A DNA stretch of 64,000 nucleotides from positions 1 to 64,000 of the forward strand of contig NZ_JAUEQY010000030.1 of NCBI RefSeq assembly GCF_030406325.1, given 5' to 3'. This DNA comes from Actinomadura sp. DC4 (lineage in GTDB: Bacteria > Actinomycetota > Actinomycetes > Streptosporangiales > Streptosporangiaceae). The notes below the pieces were generated by a model. The model was given only the letters and a program-made list of their open reading frames with translations. It did not search any database and was not told where the DNA came from. Of the stretch, positions 9,175 through 17,954 are shown one piece after another. A program made the translations under genes and the position numbers. Numbering within the stretch: position 1 is the first letter of the stretch; every line of letters begins with the position of its first letter.

Positions 9175-10551
9175 GTGACTGGGACCAGCTATGAGGAGGC
9201 CGTCTCCGGCATCAGGGCGCGCGGGGTCGAGTGGGACATCGACCCGACGCTGGACCGGATCCGGGACCTGGCCGACATTCTCGGGTCGCCGCAGCGCGCG
9301 TACCCGGTGATCCACGTCACGGGGACCAACGGCAAGTCGAGCACCGCCCGGATGATCGACGCCCTGCTGCGCGAGCGCGGGTTGCGGGTCGGGCTCTACA
9401 CCAGCCCCGAGCTGAACACCATGCGCGAGCGGATCGCCGTCGACGGCCGTCCGGTGAGCGCCGAGCGCTTCGCCGAGCTGTACGACGACGTCCTGCCGTT
9501 CGCGCAGATGATCGACGCCAAGCACGAGGTGAAGGTCTCCTTCTTCGAGATGCTGACCGCGATGGCGTTCAGCGCGTTCGCGGACGCGCCCGTCGACGTC
9601 GCCGTCATCGAGGTCGGCATGGGCGGCACGTGGGACGCGACCAACGTGGCCGACGGGTCCGTGGCGGTGGTGACGCCGATCGGGCTCGACCACACGCCCA
9701 TGCTCGGCGACTCCATCGCGGAGATCGCGACGGAGAAGGCCGGGATCATCAAGCCCGGCGCCGTGGCCATCCTCGCCCAGCAGCCCGTCGAGGCCGCCGA
9801 GGTCCTGGTGCGCCGGGCCACGGAGGTGGGCGCGGTCATCGCGCGCGAGGGCCTGGAGTTCGGTGTGCTCCAGCGCGAGCTGGCCGTCGGCGGGCAGCAG
9901 GTGCGCCTGCAGGGCCTGCACGGGGTGTACGACGACGTGTTCCTGCCGATGTTCGGCGACTACCAGGCCGACAACGCGGTGTGCGCGCTCGCGGCGGTGG
10001 AGGCCTTCGCGAGCGGGCGGTCCACCGCGGCGGCCGAGCCGGGCGAGGAGGCGCTGCAGTTCGCCCCCGACCAGCTCGACCCGAGCCTCGTACGCGCGGC
10101 GTTCGTGAACGCGGAGTCGCCGGGACGCCTCGAGGTCGTACGGACCGGGCCGACCGTGCTGGTCGACGCCGCGCACAACCCGGCCGGCATGGCGGCCACC
10201 GTCGGCGCGCTGACCGAGGAGTTCGGCTTCACACGCCTGATCGGGATCCTCGCCGTGATGGCCGACAAGGACGTCACCGGGCTGCTCGAGGAGCTCGAAC
10301 CCGTGGTCGACGAGCTGATCGTCACCCGCAACTCCTCGCCGCGCTCGATGGCCGCGCACGACCTGGCGGCCGTGGCGCAGGACGTGTTCGGCGAGGACCG
10401 GGTGCACCTGGTGCCCCGGCTGGACGACGCGATCGACAAGGGGATCGGCCTGGCCGACGAGGTCGGCGAGTTCGCGGGCGCCGGCGTGTTGATCACCGGT
10501 TCGGTGGCGACCGCGGGCGACGCCCGGCTGCTCATGAGGGCGCCGGAATGA
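9175..10551 (+). CDS. folC: Bifunctional dihydrofolate synthase/folylpolyglutamate synthase
   Basis: A 458-residue FolC. It adds glutamate to dihydropteroate and to folates in the cytoplasm. Visible family motifs are the P-loop HVTGTNGKSSTA (about 47-58), YTSPELNTMRERI, VIEVGMGGTWDATN, TPIGLDHTPMLGDSI, EIATEKAGIIKPG and the C-terminal VDAAHNPAGM, all intact. Length is normal for actinobacteria. The GTG start has no Shine-Dalgarno sequence but a -10 box at the spacing of a leaderless transcript. It begins the conserved order folC-DUF4233-ndk; the valS gene usually found upstream is replaced here by a divergent FolC-like gene. Confidence 0.95.
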   Translation: MTGTSYEEAVSGIRARGVEWDIDPTLDRIRDLADILGSPQRAYPVIHVTGTNGKSSTARMIDALLRERGLRVGLYTSPELNTMRERIAVDGRPVSAERFAELYDDVLPFAQMIDAKHEVKVSFFEMLTAMAFSAFADAPVDVAVIEVGMGGTWDATNVADGSVAVVTPIGLDHTPMLGDSIAEIATEKAGIIKPGAVAILAQQPVEAAEVLVRRATEVGAVIAREGLEFGVLQRELAVGGQQVRLQGLHGVYDDVFLPMFGDYQADNAVCALAAVEAFASGRSTAAAEPGEEALQFAPDQLDPSLVRAAFVNAESPGRLEVVRTGPTVLVDAAHNPAGMAATVGALTEEFGFTRLIGILAVMADKDVTGLLEELEPVVDELIVTRNSSPRSMAAHDLAAVAQDVFGEDRVHLVPRLDDAIDKGIGLADEVGEFAGAGVLITGSVATAGDARLLMRAPE

Positions 10552-10603
10552 TCGAGATGATCGGCGCGCGCCCGGAGTGCCGCGTCGCGAAGGCGGTTCG
10601 AGC

Positions 10604-10921
10604 GTGAAGAGACTGTGTGCCGTCGTCCTCACTCTGCAGGCGGTGGTGACCGCTCTGTCGATTCCGGTGGCGATCTCCGTGACGCACACGGACGCCACGA
10701 CGGCCGGGTTCACGGGCGGCGCCCTCGCCGTTCTCGGGGTGATCATCGCAGGTCTGCTGCGGTACCGGTGGGCGTACATCGCCGGGAGTGTTTTGCAGAT
10801 TCTTGTAATTGCTACCGGTTTTATGGTTACTGCGATGTTTATCCTCGGAATCATATTTGCGGCACTCTGGGCGACGGCAATTTGGCTCGGACGGCGCGTG
10901 GAAGGCGCCCCGGCGCGATAA
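10604..10921 (+). CDS. DUF4233 family membrane protein
   Basis: A 105-residue integral membrane protein with about four hydrophobic helices (VVLTLQAVVTALSIPVAI, GGALAVLGVIIAGLL, YIAGSVLQILVIATGF, MFILGIIFAALWATAIW). DUF4233 proteins sit between folC and ndk throughout the actinobacteria; their function is not known to me. GTG 10604 is preferred because GAAGGCGG lies just upstream; earlier in-frame starts lack such a site. From about base 10790 the codons turn markedly AT-rich (ATT, GTA, GTT, TTT), unlike the first half and all neighbours. Confidence 0.85.
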   Translation: MKRLCAVVLTLQAVVTALSIPVAISVTHTDATTAGFTGGALAVLGVIIAGLLRYRWAYIAGSVLQILVIATGFMVTAMFILGIIFAALWATAIWLGRRVEGAPAR

Positions 10922-11042
10922 TGTCGCGTTGACCTTTACGCGTTCCTCGCTGACAGAAAGCAATGTTCTATTAAAAATAGGACATTTCCTTATTGGGGGT
11001 TTTCTCGAGTGGCGAGGGTCTTGACTCCGGGAGGCCGTCCCG
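10922..11042. promoter_or_regulatory. AT-rich intergenic region with imperfect inverted repeat
   Basis: This gap is unusually rich in A and T for the genome. TGTTCTA (10964-10970) and TAGGACA (10978-10984) form an inverted repeat with one mismatch around TTAAAAA. The region probably holds the promoter and perhaps an operator of the membrane-protein gene that starts at 11043. Confidence 0.45.
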
Positions 11043-12485
11043 ATGCTCAATCTCCCCGAAAGACGTGATCTGGCCGGGCTCTCCGTCCTGCTGCTCGTCC
11101 TCGTCACGGCGGTGCCCGCGGCGGTGCTCGTCCTCCCCAACACGGCGTCCTACGTCGTGCCGTTGGCCACCCGCGACCTCGGGCTGTCCGGCGGCGGGGC
11201 GGCCGGTTTCGTACGGGCCGCGGGGCTCGCGCTGCCCGCCCTGCTGCTCGTCACGCCGCTGGCCGCCGTGCCGGTCCGCCGGCCGACCGCGTGGGTCGTC
11301 CTGTTCGCGGGCCTGGCGCTCATGCTCGCGGCCCAGGCGTCGGCGGCCTACGTCACCTCCGTGCCCCTCACCGGGCTCGTGCGGGCGGCCCAGGGAGCCG
11401 GCGCGGGCGCGGTGCTGCCGGCGGCCCTCCGGCTCGCCTGGGAGCGGCCCGAGCGCCGCCTCGCGGCGGGCGTGTGGGCGGCGGCGCTCGTGGCCGCCCT
11501 CGTGCTCGCCACGCCCGCGGCCCTCATCGCCACGCCCGCCCCGTACTCCGTGGACGCCGGGGCGTGGCGGGAGATCCTGCACCCGTACTGGTGGCTGGTC
11601 GCGACCGCCCTCGTCGGCACGGGCCTGCTCGCCCTGCTGCGCCGGCACGCCGCTCCCGAGGCCGGCGAACGGGTCGCGACCCGGGGCGAGCGCGCGCTGT
11701 TGCTGCTGCCCGTCGTCCCCTCCGCGGGGTTCGCCCTTCTCGCCGTCGCCACCGGCTACGACTGGTCGCCCGGGGGTCAACTGATCCTGGCCGCGTGCGC
11801 GGTCACGGGCCTGCTCGGCCTGGCGCTGGCGGGCTCGCGCGGCGCGGCCATGGGGAGCCCGCTCGGGTACGCCGTCGTCATGATCGCCGCGGGGTTGCTC
11901 ACCATGCCGGTGACCGGGCCGCTGGCCGGTCTGCTGGGCGGGCGCGGCATGCCGTTCGGGCCGTTCGCGGCCGGTGCGGCGTGTGCCGCGCTGGCCGTGC
12001 TGACCGCGACGGCGTCGGCGCGCGCCGCCGGCCGCGGGGCGGTGATCTGCGGATACGGGCTGGCGGTCGCCGCGCTCGTGGCGTTCCTGGCGATGGGGAT
12101 CGGCGCCGACCGGTGGGAGCTGTCCGGCGCACTGGGCGCGCTCGGCACGGGCGTCGGCCTGGCCGTGGGCACCGCGCTGCGGGCCGCCGAGCCGGGTCCG
12201 GGCCTGTTCGGCCTGACCCTCTGCGTCCCCGCCGTGCTGGGCGGGCACCTCGTCGTCGGGCCGCTCCAGGTCGCCAAGGTGGACGCGGCCGTACGGGCGG
12301 GCGGAGGCACGGCGGAGGCGCTGCGGGCGCTGACCGAGGCGTACCGCCTGTGGCTCGCCGGAGCCTGTTCCATCGCGGTGGTCCTGGCCTTCGCGACCCT
12401 CTGGGCGAGCCGGGGGCACCGGCACCGCGTCACCGGCCCGGCGGCGGCCCCGGACACGAGCGAGGCCCCCGTAAGGGCCGGGTAG
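11043..12485 (+). CDS. 14-helix membrane protein, MFS-like
   Basis: A 480-residue protein with about fourteen hydrophobic segments and short, Ala/Gly/Leu-rich loops. The early sequence (VLPNTASYVVPLATRDLGLSG, then RAAQGAGAGAVLPAALRLAW) recalls the drug-resistance MFS (DHA2) family. In that family the conserved RxxQGxGxA motif lies in the fourth helix, as here. It is therefore probably an exporter or a transporter-derived protein, substrate unknown. The ATG has GGGAGG about eight bases upstream. It interrupts the usual DUF4233-ndk adjacency. Confidence 0.7.
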   Translation: MLNLPERRDLAGLSVLLLVLVTAVPAAVLVLPNTASYVVPLATRDLGLSGGGAAGFVRAAGLALPALLLVTPLAAVPVRRPTAWVVLFAGLALMLAAQASAAYVTSVPLTGLVRAAQGAGAGAVLPAALRLAWERPERRLAAGVWAAALVAALVLATPAALIATPAPYSVDAGAWREILHPYWWLVATALVGTGLLALLRRHAAPEAGERVATRGERALLLLPVVPSAGFALLAVATGYDWSPGGQLILAACAVTGLLGLALAGSRGAAMGSPLGYAVVMIAAGLLTMPVTGPLAGLLGGRGMPFGPFAAGAACAALAVLTATASARAAGRGAVICGYGLAVAALVAFLAMGIGADRWELSGALGALGTGVGLAVGTALRAAEPGPGLFGLTLCVPAVLGGHLVVGPLQVAKVDAAVRAGGGTAEALRALTEAYRLWLAGACSIAVVLAFATLWASRGHRHRVTGPAAAPDTSEAPVRAG

Positions 12486-12620
12486 GATCGCAGCCACGCG
12501 GGGGCCGGTCAGCGCGCCGACGCGAGCCGCCATCGCCGCGGATCCAGGTCGGCACCGGGCACCTGCGCCCTCGCCGCCCTGCGCCAACGATCCACCCCTT
12601 GAACGCGAGGAGAACCACCC

Positions 12621-13031
12621 GTGTCCGAACGCACTCTTGTCCTCGTCAAGCCCGACGGCGTCCGCCGGGGACTTGTCGGCGACGTGATCGCGCGCATCGA
12701 GCGCAAGGGCCTCAAGCTGGTCGCGCTGGAGCTTCGCACGCTCGAGCGCGAGGTCGCCGAGGCCCACTACGAGGAGCACCGGGAGAAGCCGTTCTTCGCC
12801 TCGCTCGTCGAGTTCATCACGGGCGGCCCGCTCGTCGCGATCGTGGTCGAGGGACCGCGCGCGATCGAGGCCTTCCGCGCCCTCGCCGGCGCCACCGACC
12901 CGGTCGCCTCGGCGCCCGGCACGATCCGCGGCGACCACGCGCTGGAGATCCAGGAGAACATCGTGCACGGCTCCGACTCCGCCTACTCCGCCGAGCGTGA
13001 GATCAAGCTCTTCTTCCCCAACCTTTTCTGA
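12621..13031 (+). CDS. ndk: Nucleoside diphosphate kinase
   Basis: A 136-residue NDK, full length for the family. It transfers the gamma-phosphate between nucleoside triphosphates and diphosphates through a phospho-histidine. Diagnostic sequences are [13 protein letters not shown], the Arg/Thr-rich loop with [10 protein letters not shown], and active-site His116 in [11 protein letters not shown] 12621 is preceded by GAGGAG. A strong terminator follows, so it is probably the last gene of its unit. Confidence 0.97.
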   Translation: MSERTLVLVKPDGVRRGLVGDVIARIERKGLKLVALELRTLEREVAEAHYEEHREKPFFASLVEFITGGPLVAIVVEGPRAIEAFRALAGATDPVASAPGTIRGDHALEIQENIVHGSDSAYSAEREIKLFFPNLF

Positions 13032-13044
13032 CGTCGGTACCAAC

Positions 13045-13084
13045 ACGCGCGGACCGGAGCCACTCCGGTCCGCGCGTTTGTTTT
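13045..13084 (+). terminator. Rho-independent terminator after ndk
   Basis: A perfect 15-bp stem (ACGCGCGGACCGGAG at 13045-13059, its complement at 13063-13077) with a CCA loop is followed by TTGTTTT. It separates ndk from mreB. Confidence 0.85.
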
Positions 13085-13220
13085 AGCGTGACCGGGTCCT
13101 GACCGGAGCTTCACCGACGGGCGACGCGCGACGATTGGTCCTGCATCAACTGGCGTGTTCCGAGTTACCATGACAATGCGCTCCTGCACGCCCGCCAATC
13201 TCGAAGGGCTGCCTTTCTTC

Positions 13221-14252
13221 ATGGGTAACAAGCTGTCGTTCCTCGGCCGTGACATGGCGGTAGATCTGGGTACGGCGAACACGTTGGTCTATGTCCGCGG
13301 TCGCGGCATCGTCCTCAACGAGCCCTCTGTCGTGGCGATCAACACGAACACGGGCAAGATCGTCGCCGTTGGCATCGAAGCGAAGCGGATGATCGGCCGC
13401 ACACCGGGCAACATCGTCGCCGTGCGTCCGCTGAAGGACGGCGTCATCGCCGACTTCGACGTGACTGAGCGCATGTTGCGCTATTTCATCCAAAAGGTGC
13501 ACAAACGCAGACATTTCGCCAAGCCACGGATCGTCGTGGCCGTGCCCAGCGGGATCACCGGGGTGGAACAGCGCGCGGTGAAGGAGGCCGGCTACCAGGC
13601 CGGGGCCAGACGCGTCTACATCATCGAGGAGCCGATGGCCGCCGCGATCGGCGCCGGGCTCCCGGTGCACGAGCCGACCGGCAACATGGTCGTCGACATC
13701 GGCGGTGGCACCACCGAGGTCGCGATCATCTCCCTCGGCGGCATCGTGACCAGCCAGTCCATCCGCGTGGGCGGCGACGAGCTCGACCAGGCGATCATCT
13801 CCTACGCCAAAAAGGAGTACTCCCTGATGCTCGGGGAGCGCACCTCCGAAGAGATCAAGATGGCGATCGGGTCCGCGTACCCGTTCGAGGACGAACCGCA
13901 CGCCGAGATACGCGGCCGCGACCTCGTCAGCGGCCTGCCGAAGACCGTCGTGATCTCCGCCGAGGAGATCCGCCGCGCGATCGAGGAACCGGTCAACACC
14001 GTCGTGGACGCGGTCAAGACCACGCTGGACAAGTGCCCGCCCGAGCTGTCCGGCGACATCATGGACCGTGGCATCGCGCTGACCGGCGGTGGCGCGCTGC
14101 TCAAGAACATCGACGAGCGCCTGCGCGAAGAGACCGGCATGCCGATCCACATGGTCGACAACCCTCTCGACTCGGTCGTCCTCGGCTCGGGCAAGTGCGT
14201 CGAGGACTTCGAGGCGCTGCGGCAGGTCCTCGTACCCGAACCCAGGCGTTAG
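13221..14252 (+). CDS. mreB: Rod-shape-determining actin homologue MreB
   Basis: A 343-residue bacterial actin. It shows phosphate-1 ([12 protein letters not shown]), connect-1 ([11 protein letters not shown]), phosphate-2 ([13 protein letters not shown]), the adenosine motif ([13 protein letters not shown]) and connect-2. It forms membrane-associated filaments; in mycelial actinomycetes MreB is known chiefly for spore-wall assembly. ATG 13221 begins [15 protein letters not shown], with GAAGGG about 12 bases upstream; the open frame further upstream does not resemble MreB. It heads the classical mreB-mreC-mreD-PBP2-rodA series, all on the same strand with small gaps. Confidence 0.97.
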   Translation: MGNKLSFLGRDMAVDLGTANTLVYVRGRGIVLNEPSVVAINTNTGKIVAVGIEAKRMIGRTPGNIVAVRPLKDGVIADFDVTERMLRYFIQKVHKRRHFAKPRIVVAVPSGITGVEQRAVKEAGYQAGARRVYIIEEPMAAAIGAGLPVHEPTGNMVVDIGGGTTEVAIISLGGIVTSQSIRVGGDELDQAIISYAKKEYSLMLGERTSEEIKMAIGSAYPFEDEPHAEIRGRDLVSGLPKTVVISAEEIRRAIEEPVNTVVDAVKTTLDKCPPELSGDIMDRGIALTGGGALLKNIDERLREETGMPIHMVDNPLDSVVLGSGKCVEDFEALRQVLVPEPRR

Positions 14253-14264
14253 GGCATCAGGCCG

Positions 14265-15245
14265 GTGAACGACACCCGGCGAACTCGCGCCGTCCTCGGT
14301 GTCCTGCTGCTCGTCTCGCTCGCCATGATCACTGTCGACTACCGCGGCGGGGACGACTCGCCGCTGAGCGCGCTGCGCGGCTTCGGCGAGGCCATCTTCG
14401 GCCCGATCGAGCACGGCGCCACCGCCGTCGTGCGCCCCGTCGCCGGCGCCGTGCACACGTTCACCGGCGCGCCCGGCGCGCACCGGAGGATCAGCACGCT
14501 CGAACGCGAGAACCAGCGCCTCCGCCAGCAGCTCCGGACCGGACAGATCGACCGCAAGCGCGCCGACCAGCTCAGCCGGCTCCTCGGCACGTCCGGGCTC
14601 GGCGGCTACCGCATCGTCCCGGCCGAGGTCATCTCCTCCGGCCAGGGCCTGGAGGACACCGTCTCCCTCGACGTGGGCGGCTCCAACGGCGTCAAGGCGA
14701 ACATGACCGTGCTGTCCGGCGACGGCTTGGTCGGCCGGGTGACGCGGGTCGGGCCGTCCACCTCGACGGTGATGCTCGCCACCGACGCGGCGTCCTCCAT
14801 CGGCGGCCGGCTGGAGAGCTCCGATGAGATCGGCATCGTCCAGGGCGGCGGCCGTCGCGGCGGCTCGGCGCTGAAGTTCCAGCTGCTCGACTCGACCGTG
14901 GCCATGCAGCCGGGGCAGCGCATCGTCTCCTTCGGCTCTCAGGGCGACCGGCCGTACGTCCCGGGCGTCCCCATCGGCACCGTCACCAGGATCGAGCGGA
15001 CGCCGGGCTCGCTCACCCGCACCGCACAGGTCCGCCCGTTCGTGCGCTTCACCGCGCTCGACGTCGTCGGCGTCGTGGTCACCGCGCCGAAACGCAACCC
15101 GCGCGACTCCGTCCTGCCACCCTCGCCGTCCACCTCGCCCCCGGCGCCACCGCCCGCGCCGCCGCGCCGGCCGCCGCCGTCCCAGGCGGGCACGTCGGCG
15201 CGGCCCAAGTCCCGGCCCGCTCCGGCCACGACCTCGAGAGGCTGA
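14265..15245 (+). CDS. mreC: Rod-shape-determining protein MreC
   Basis: A 326-residue membrane-anchored scaffold. One N-terminal helix (AVLGVLLLVSLAMITVDY) is followed by a coiled coil (about 73-110, ISTLERENQRLRQQLR) and the extracytoplasmic beta-barrel domain typical of MreC (VISSGQGLEDTVSLDVG, GLVGRVTRVGPSTSTV). It ends in a 45-residue Pro/Ser/Arg-rich tail (SPPAPPPAPPRRPPPSQAG), presumably disordered outside the membrane. The gene starts with GTG 12 bp after mreB. MreC links MreB to the wall synthases encoded downstream. Confidence 0.95.
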   Translation: MNDTRRTRAVLGVLLLVSLAMITVDYRGGDDSPLSALRGFGEAIFGPIEHGATAVVRPVAGAVHTFTGAPGAHRRISTLERENQRLRQQLRTGQIDRKRADQLSRLLGTSGLGGYRIVPAEVISSGQGLEDTVSLDVGGSNGVKANMTVLSGDGLVGRVTRVGPSTSTVMLATDAASSIGGRLESSDEIGIVQGGGRRGGSALKFQLLDSTVAMQPGQRIVSFGSQGDRPYVPGVPIGTVTRIERTPGSLTRTAQVRPFVRFTALDVVGVVVTAPKRNPRDSVLPPSPSTSPPAPPPAPPRRPPPSQAGTSARPKSRPAPATTSRG

Positions 15246-15247
15246 TC

Positions 15248-15793
15248 GTGTCCCGTAACGTCCTCGCCTCCATCGTCATCGTCGCCGCGCTGATCCTGCA
15301 GGTGACGGTCGCCAACCGGCTGCCGCTGCCCGGCTCGGTCGTCCCCGACCTCGTGCTGCTCGCCGTCGTCGCGCTCGCGCTGGTCAACGGCTCGCTGCCC
15401 GGTCTCGTCGCCGGTTTCTGCGCGGGACTGGCCACCGACATCGTCCCGCCCGCCGACCACACGATCGGCCGCTACGCCCTCGTCTACTGCCTGATCGGCT
15501 ACATCTGCGGCTCGGTCGCCGAGGAGATGGACCGGGCGCCGCTGCTGCCCTTCGTGACCGTGGCCGCCGGCGCCCTGGCCGGGTCCGTCCTCTACGTCCT
15601 GGTCGGCGCGATGCTCGGCGACCCGCGCGCCCGCTGGCCGGTCGTCTCCCACGTGCTGCCGCTGCAGGTCTTCTACGACATCGTCGCCAGCCCGTTCGTC
15701 GTGTGGGTCGTGCTCCGCCTGACGAGCCGCGCCGAACGCCCGAGGGACTCGGCCGGCCTCGACCCGGTTCCCGGCTTCTACCGGGCGAGATAG
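15248..15793 (+). CDS. mreD: Rod-shape-determining protein MreD
   Basis: A 181-residue integral membrane protein with about five helices (LASIVIVAALILQVTVA, VVPDLVLLAVVALALVNG, GLVAGFCAGLATDIVPP and others). This is the MreD fold and length. The family features PDLVLLAV and a helix with GFCAGLATD are seen. GTG 15248 lies two bases after the mreC stop, so translation is coupled. It belongs to the elongation complex with MreC and PBP2. Confidence 0.92.
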   Translation: MSRNVLASIVIVAALILQVTVANRLPLPGSVVPDLVLLAVVALALVNGSLPGLVAGFCAGLATDIVPPADHTIGRYALVYCLIGYICGSVAEEMDRAPLLPFVTVAAGALAGSVLYVLVGAMLGDPRARWPVVSHVLPLQVFYDIVASPFVVWVVLRLTSRAERPRDSAGLDPVPGFYRAR

Positions 15794-15800
15794 GAGATCC

Positions 15801-17954
15801 ATGGGCTCGCGTTCGCACCTGCGGCTGGTGGTGCTGCACGTGCTGGTCATGTCGCTGCTGCTGTCACTCGGCGGCCGGCTCTGGTACCTCCAGGTCATGA
15901 ACGGCGCGCACTACCGCAAGGTGGCCGCCGACAACGGCATCCGCGACATCATCGTGCCCGCCCCGCGCGGGCAGATCCTGGACGACGCGGGCCGCCCGCT
16001 CGTGCGCAACCGTACGGCCCTGGTCGTGTCGGCCGACCGCACGACGCTGATGCGGCAGAAGGACAGTGGCCGGGGCGTGCTCCAGCGGCTCGCCGGGGTC
16101 CTGGACGTGCCGTACGACCAGGTCGCCGCCAAGATCCGGCTGTGCGGCGCGGGCGTCCAGCGGCCGTGCTGGACCGGTTCGCCCTACCAGCCGATCCCGA
16201 TCGACGACCACGCCGACCCGAAGAAGGCCCTGCAGATCCGGGAGCGGCAGGAGGACTTCCCCGGCATCAACGCCCAGCTCCAGGCGGTGCGCGACTATCC
16301 GCGTACGGACGGGGCGGGCGCCGCGCAGGCCCTCGGCTACCTCCAGCCGATCACCCAGGAGGAGCTGAACAAGCGCAAGAGCATCAAGGTCACCGGCTAC
16401 AGCGGTGTCGACCTGATCGGCCGCGACGGCCTGGAGGCGGTCTACGACGGCGACCTGCGGGGCGCGCCGGGTGTACGCCGCGTGCTGGTCGACAGCCAGG
16501 GACGGGTCACCGGCATCGCCTCGGAGAAGCCCCCGGTCTCCGGCGGCAACCTCGTCACCAGCCTCGACGCCAAGGTCCAGGGCGACGTGGAGGCCGCGCT
16601 CAAGCACGCGGTGGACGCGGCGCACAAACGCGGCGACCCGGCCGACTCGGCGGCGGGCGTGGTCATGGACGTGCGCACCGGGCGGGTGATGGCGCTCGGG
16701 AGCTACCCGACGTACGACCCGAGCGTGTGGACCGGCGGCATCTCCCAGAACGAGTACGACGCGCTGCTGAACAAGAGCAAGGGCCAGCCGCTGATCTCCC
16801 GGGTCACCCAGGGCGAGTTCGCGCCCGGGTCGACCTTCAAGATCTCCTCGCTGCCGGCGGCGGTGAAGGACGGCTATCCGCTGCACGGGATCTACTCGTG
16901 TCCGTCGTCGTACATGGTGGGCGCCCGCGCGTTCAGCAACTTCGAGGGCGAGTCCGGCGGCGACATCAGCCTGCACAAGGCGATCGTCATGTCCTGCGAC
17001 ACGATCTTCTACCGGTTCGCGTACGAGGAGTGGCAGCGCGACGGGGCCATGCACCCGGTGAAGAGCCCGAAGGACCCGATGGTCAAGATGGCCAAGGCGT
17101 TCGGCTTCGGGACGCGTACGGGCATCGACGTGGTGGGCGAGTCCAGCGGGCGCATCCCCAGCCGCGCCTGGAAGACCGAGTACTGGAACGCCACGAAGGC
17201 CTCCGACTGCAAGCACGGCAAGACCGGCTACCCCGACGTCGCCAAGACCGACCCGGCGCGCGCGGCGTACCTCAAGACGATGGCCTCGGAGAACTGCGTC
17301 GACGGCTACGTCTTCCGCGCCGGTGACGCGGCCAACTTCGCGGTCGGCCAGGGCGACGTGCTCGTGACGCCGCTGCAGCTCGCCCGCGCGTACGCCGCGG
17401 TCGCCAACGGCGGCACGCTGTGGAGCCCGCGCGTCGGCAAGGCGGTGCTCGCGCCGAACGGCACGATCGCCCGGCGGATCGAACCGGTGAAGGCCGGTCG
17501 GCTGCCGATCTCCCGCACGGTTCTGTCGTACATGCGCAGCGCGTTCGCCGACGTTCCCAAGGAGGGTACGGCCGCGGGGGCGTTCGGCGGGTTCCCGCTC
17601 GACCGGCTCGCCGTGGCGGGCAAGACGGGTACGGCCGAGGTCTTCGGCAAGAAGGACAACTCCTGGTTCGCCTCTTACGCCCCGGCCAAGAACCCGCGCT
17701 ACGTCGTGGTCGTGATGGTCACCCAGACCGGCACCGGCGCGACCACGGCCGCCCCGGCCGTACGCGAGATCTGGGAGGACATGTACGGCCTGCGCAAGGG
17801 CAAGAGCGCGGACCTGCCCGACGGCAAGGTGCCGGACCGCCTGCCGGCACTCGCGCCGGACGGCACGGTCGTGGCGCCCCCGGGCTTCGACGACGGGACG
17901 AGCAAGGCGCCGGTCGCGGCCGGGCCGCCGCCACGGAAGAAGAAGCACAAATGA
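15801..17954 (+). CDS. mrdA: Penicillin-binding protein 2, peptidoglycan D,D-transpeptidase
   Basis: A 717-residue class B penicillin-binding protein. A single N-terminal anchor (VVLHVLVMSLLLSLGGRLWY) is followed by a dimerisation domain starting IIVPAPRGQILDDAGRPLV, and a transpeptidase domain. Catalytic Ser344 lies in PGSTFKIS, the second motif is SCD, and KTGT is in VAGKTGTAEVFG. It cross-links peptidoglycan during lateral or spore-wall synthesis together with RodA, whose ATG overlaps its TGA. The C-terminal 60 residues are a Pro/Asp-rich tail ending PPRKKKHK. An unusual Cys-containing insert (SDCKHGKTGYPDVA, then ENCVDG) precedes the third motif. Confidence 0.95.
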   Translation: MGSRSHLRLVVLHVLVMSLLLSLGGRLWYLQVMNGAHYRKVAADNGIRDIIVPAPRGQILDDAGRPLVRNRTALVVSADRTTLMRQKDSGRGVLQRLAGVLDVPYDQVAAKIRLCGAGVQRPCWTGSPYQPIPIDDHADPKKALQIRERQEDFPGINAQLQAVRDYPRTDGAGAAQALGYLQPITQEELNKRKSIKVTGYSGVDLIGRDGLEAVYDGDLRGAPGVRRVLVDSQGRVTGIASEKPPVSGGNLVTSLDAKVQGDVEAALKHAVDAAHKRGDPADSAAGVVMDVRTGRVMALGSYPTYDPSVWTGGISQNEYDALLNKSKGQPLISRVTQGEFAPGSTFKISSLPAAVKDGYPLHGIYSCPSSYMVGARAFSNFEGESGGDISLHKAIVMSCDTIFYRFAYEEWQRDGAMHPVKSPKDPMVKMAKAFGFGTRTGIDVVGESSGRIPSRAWKTEYWNATKASDCKHGKTGYPDVAKTDPARAAYLKTMASENCVDGYVFRAGDAANFAVGQGDVLVTPLQLARAYAAVANGGTLWSPRVGKAVLAPNGTIARRIEPVKAGRLPISRTVLSYMRSAFADVPKEGTAAGAFGGFPLDRLAVAGKTGTAEVFGKKDNSWFASYAPAKNPRYVVVVMVTQTGTGATTAAPAVREIWEDMYGLRKGKSADLPDGKVPDRLPALAPDGTVVAPPGFDDGTSKAPVAAGPPPRKKKHK

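Noticed and set aside
10971-13046. 691-codon minus-strand frame across the membrane protein and ndk
   Set aside because: It lies opposite two clear genes and is Arg/Gly-rich without motif.
15864-17948. 694-codon minus-strand frame
   Set aside because: It is antisense to the PBP2 gene, whose SxxK, SxD and KTG motifs define the coding strand.
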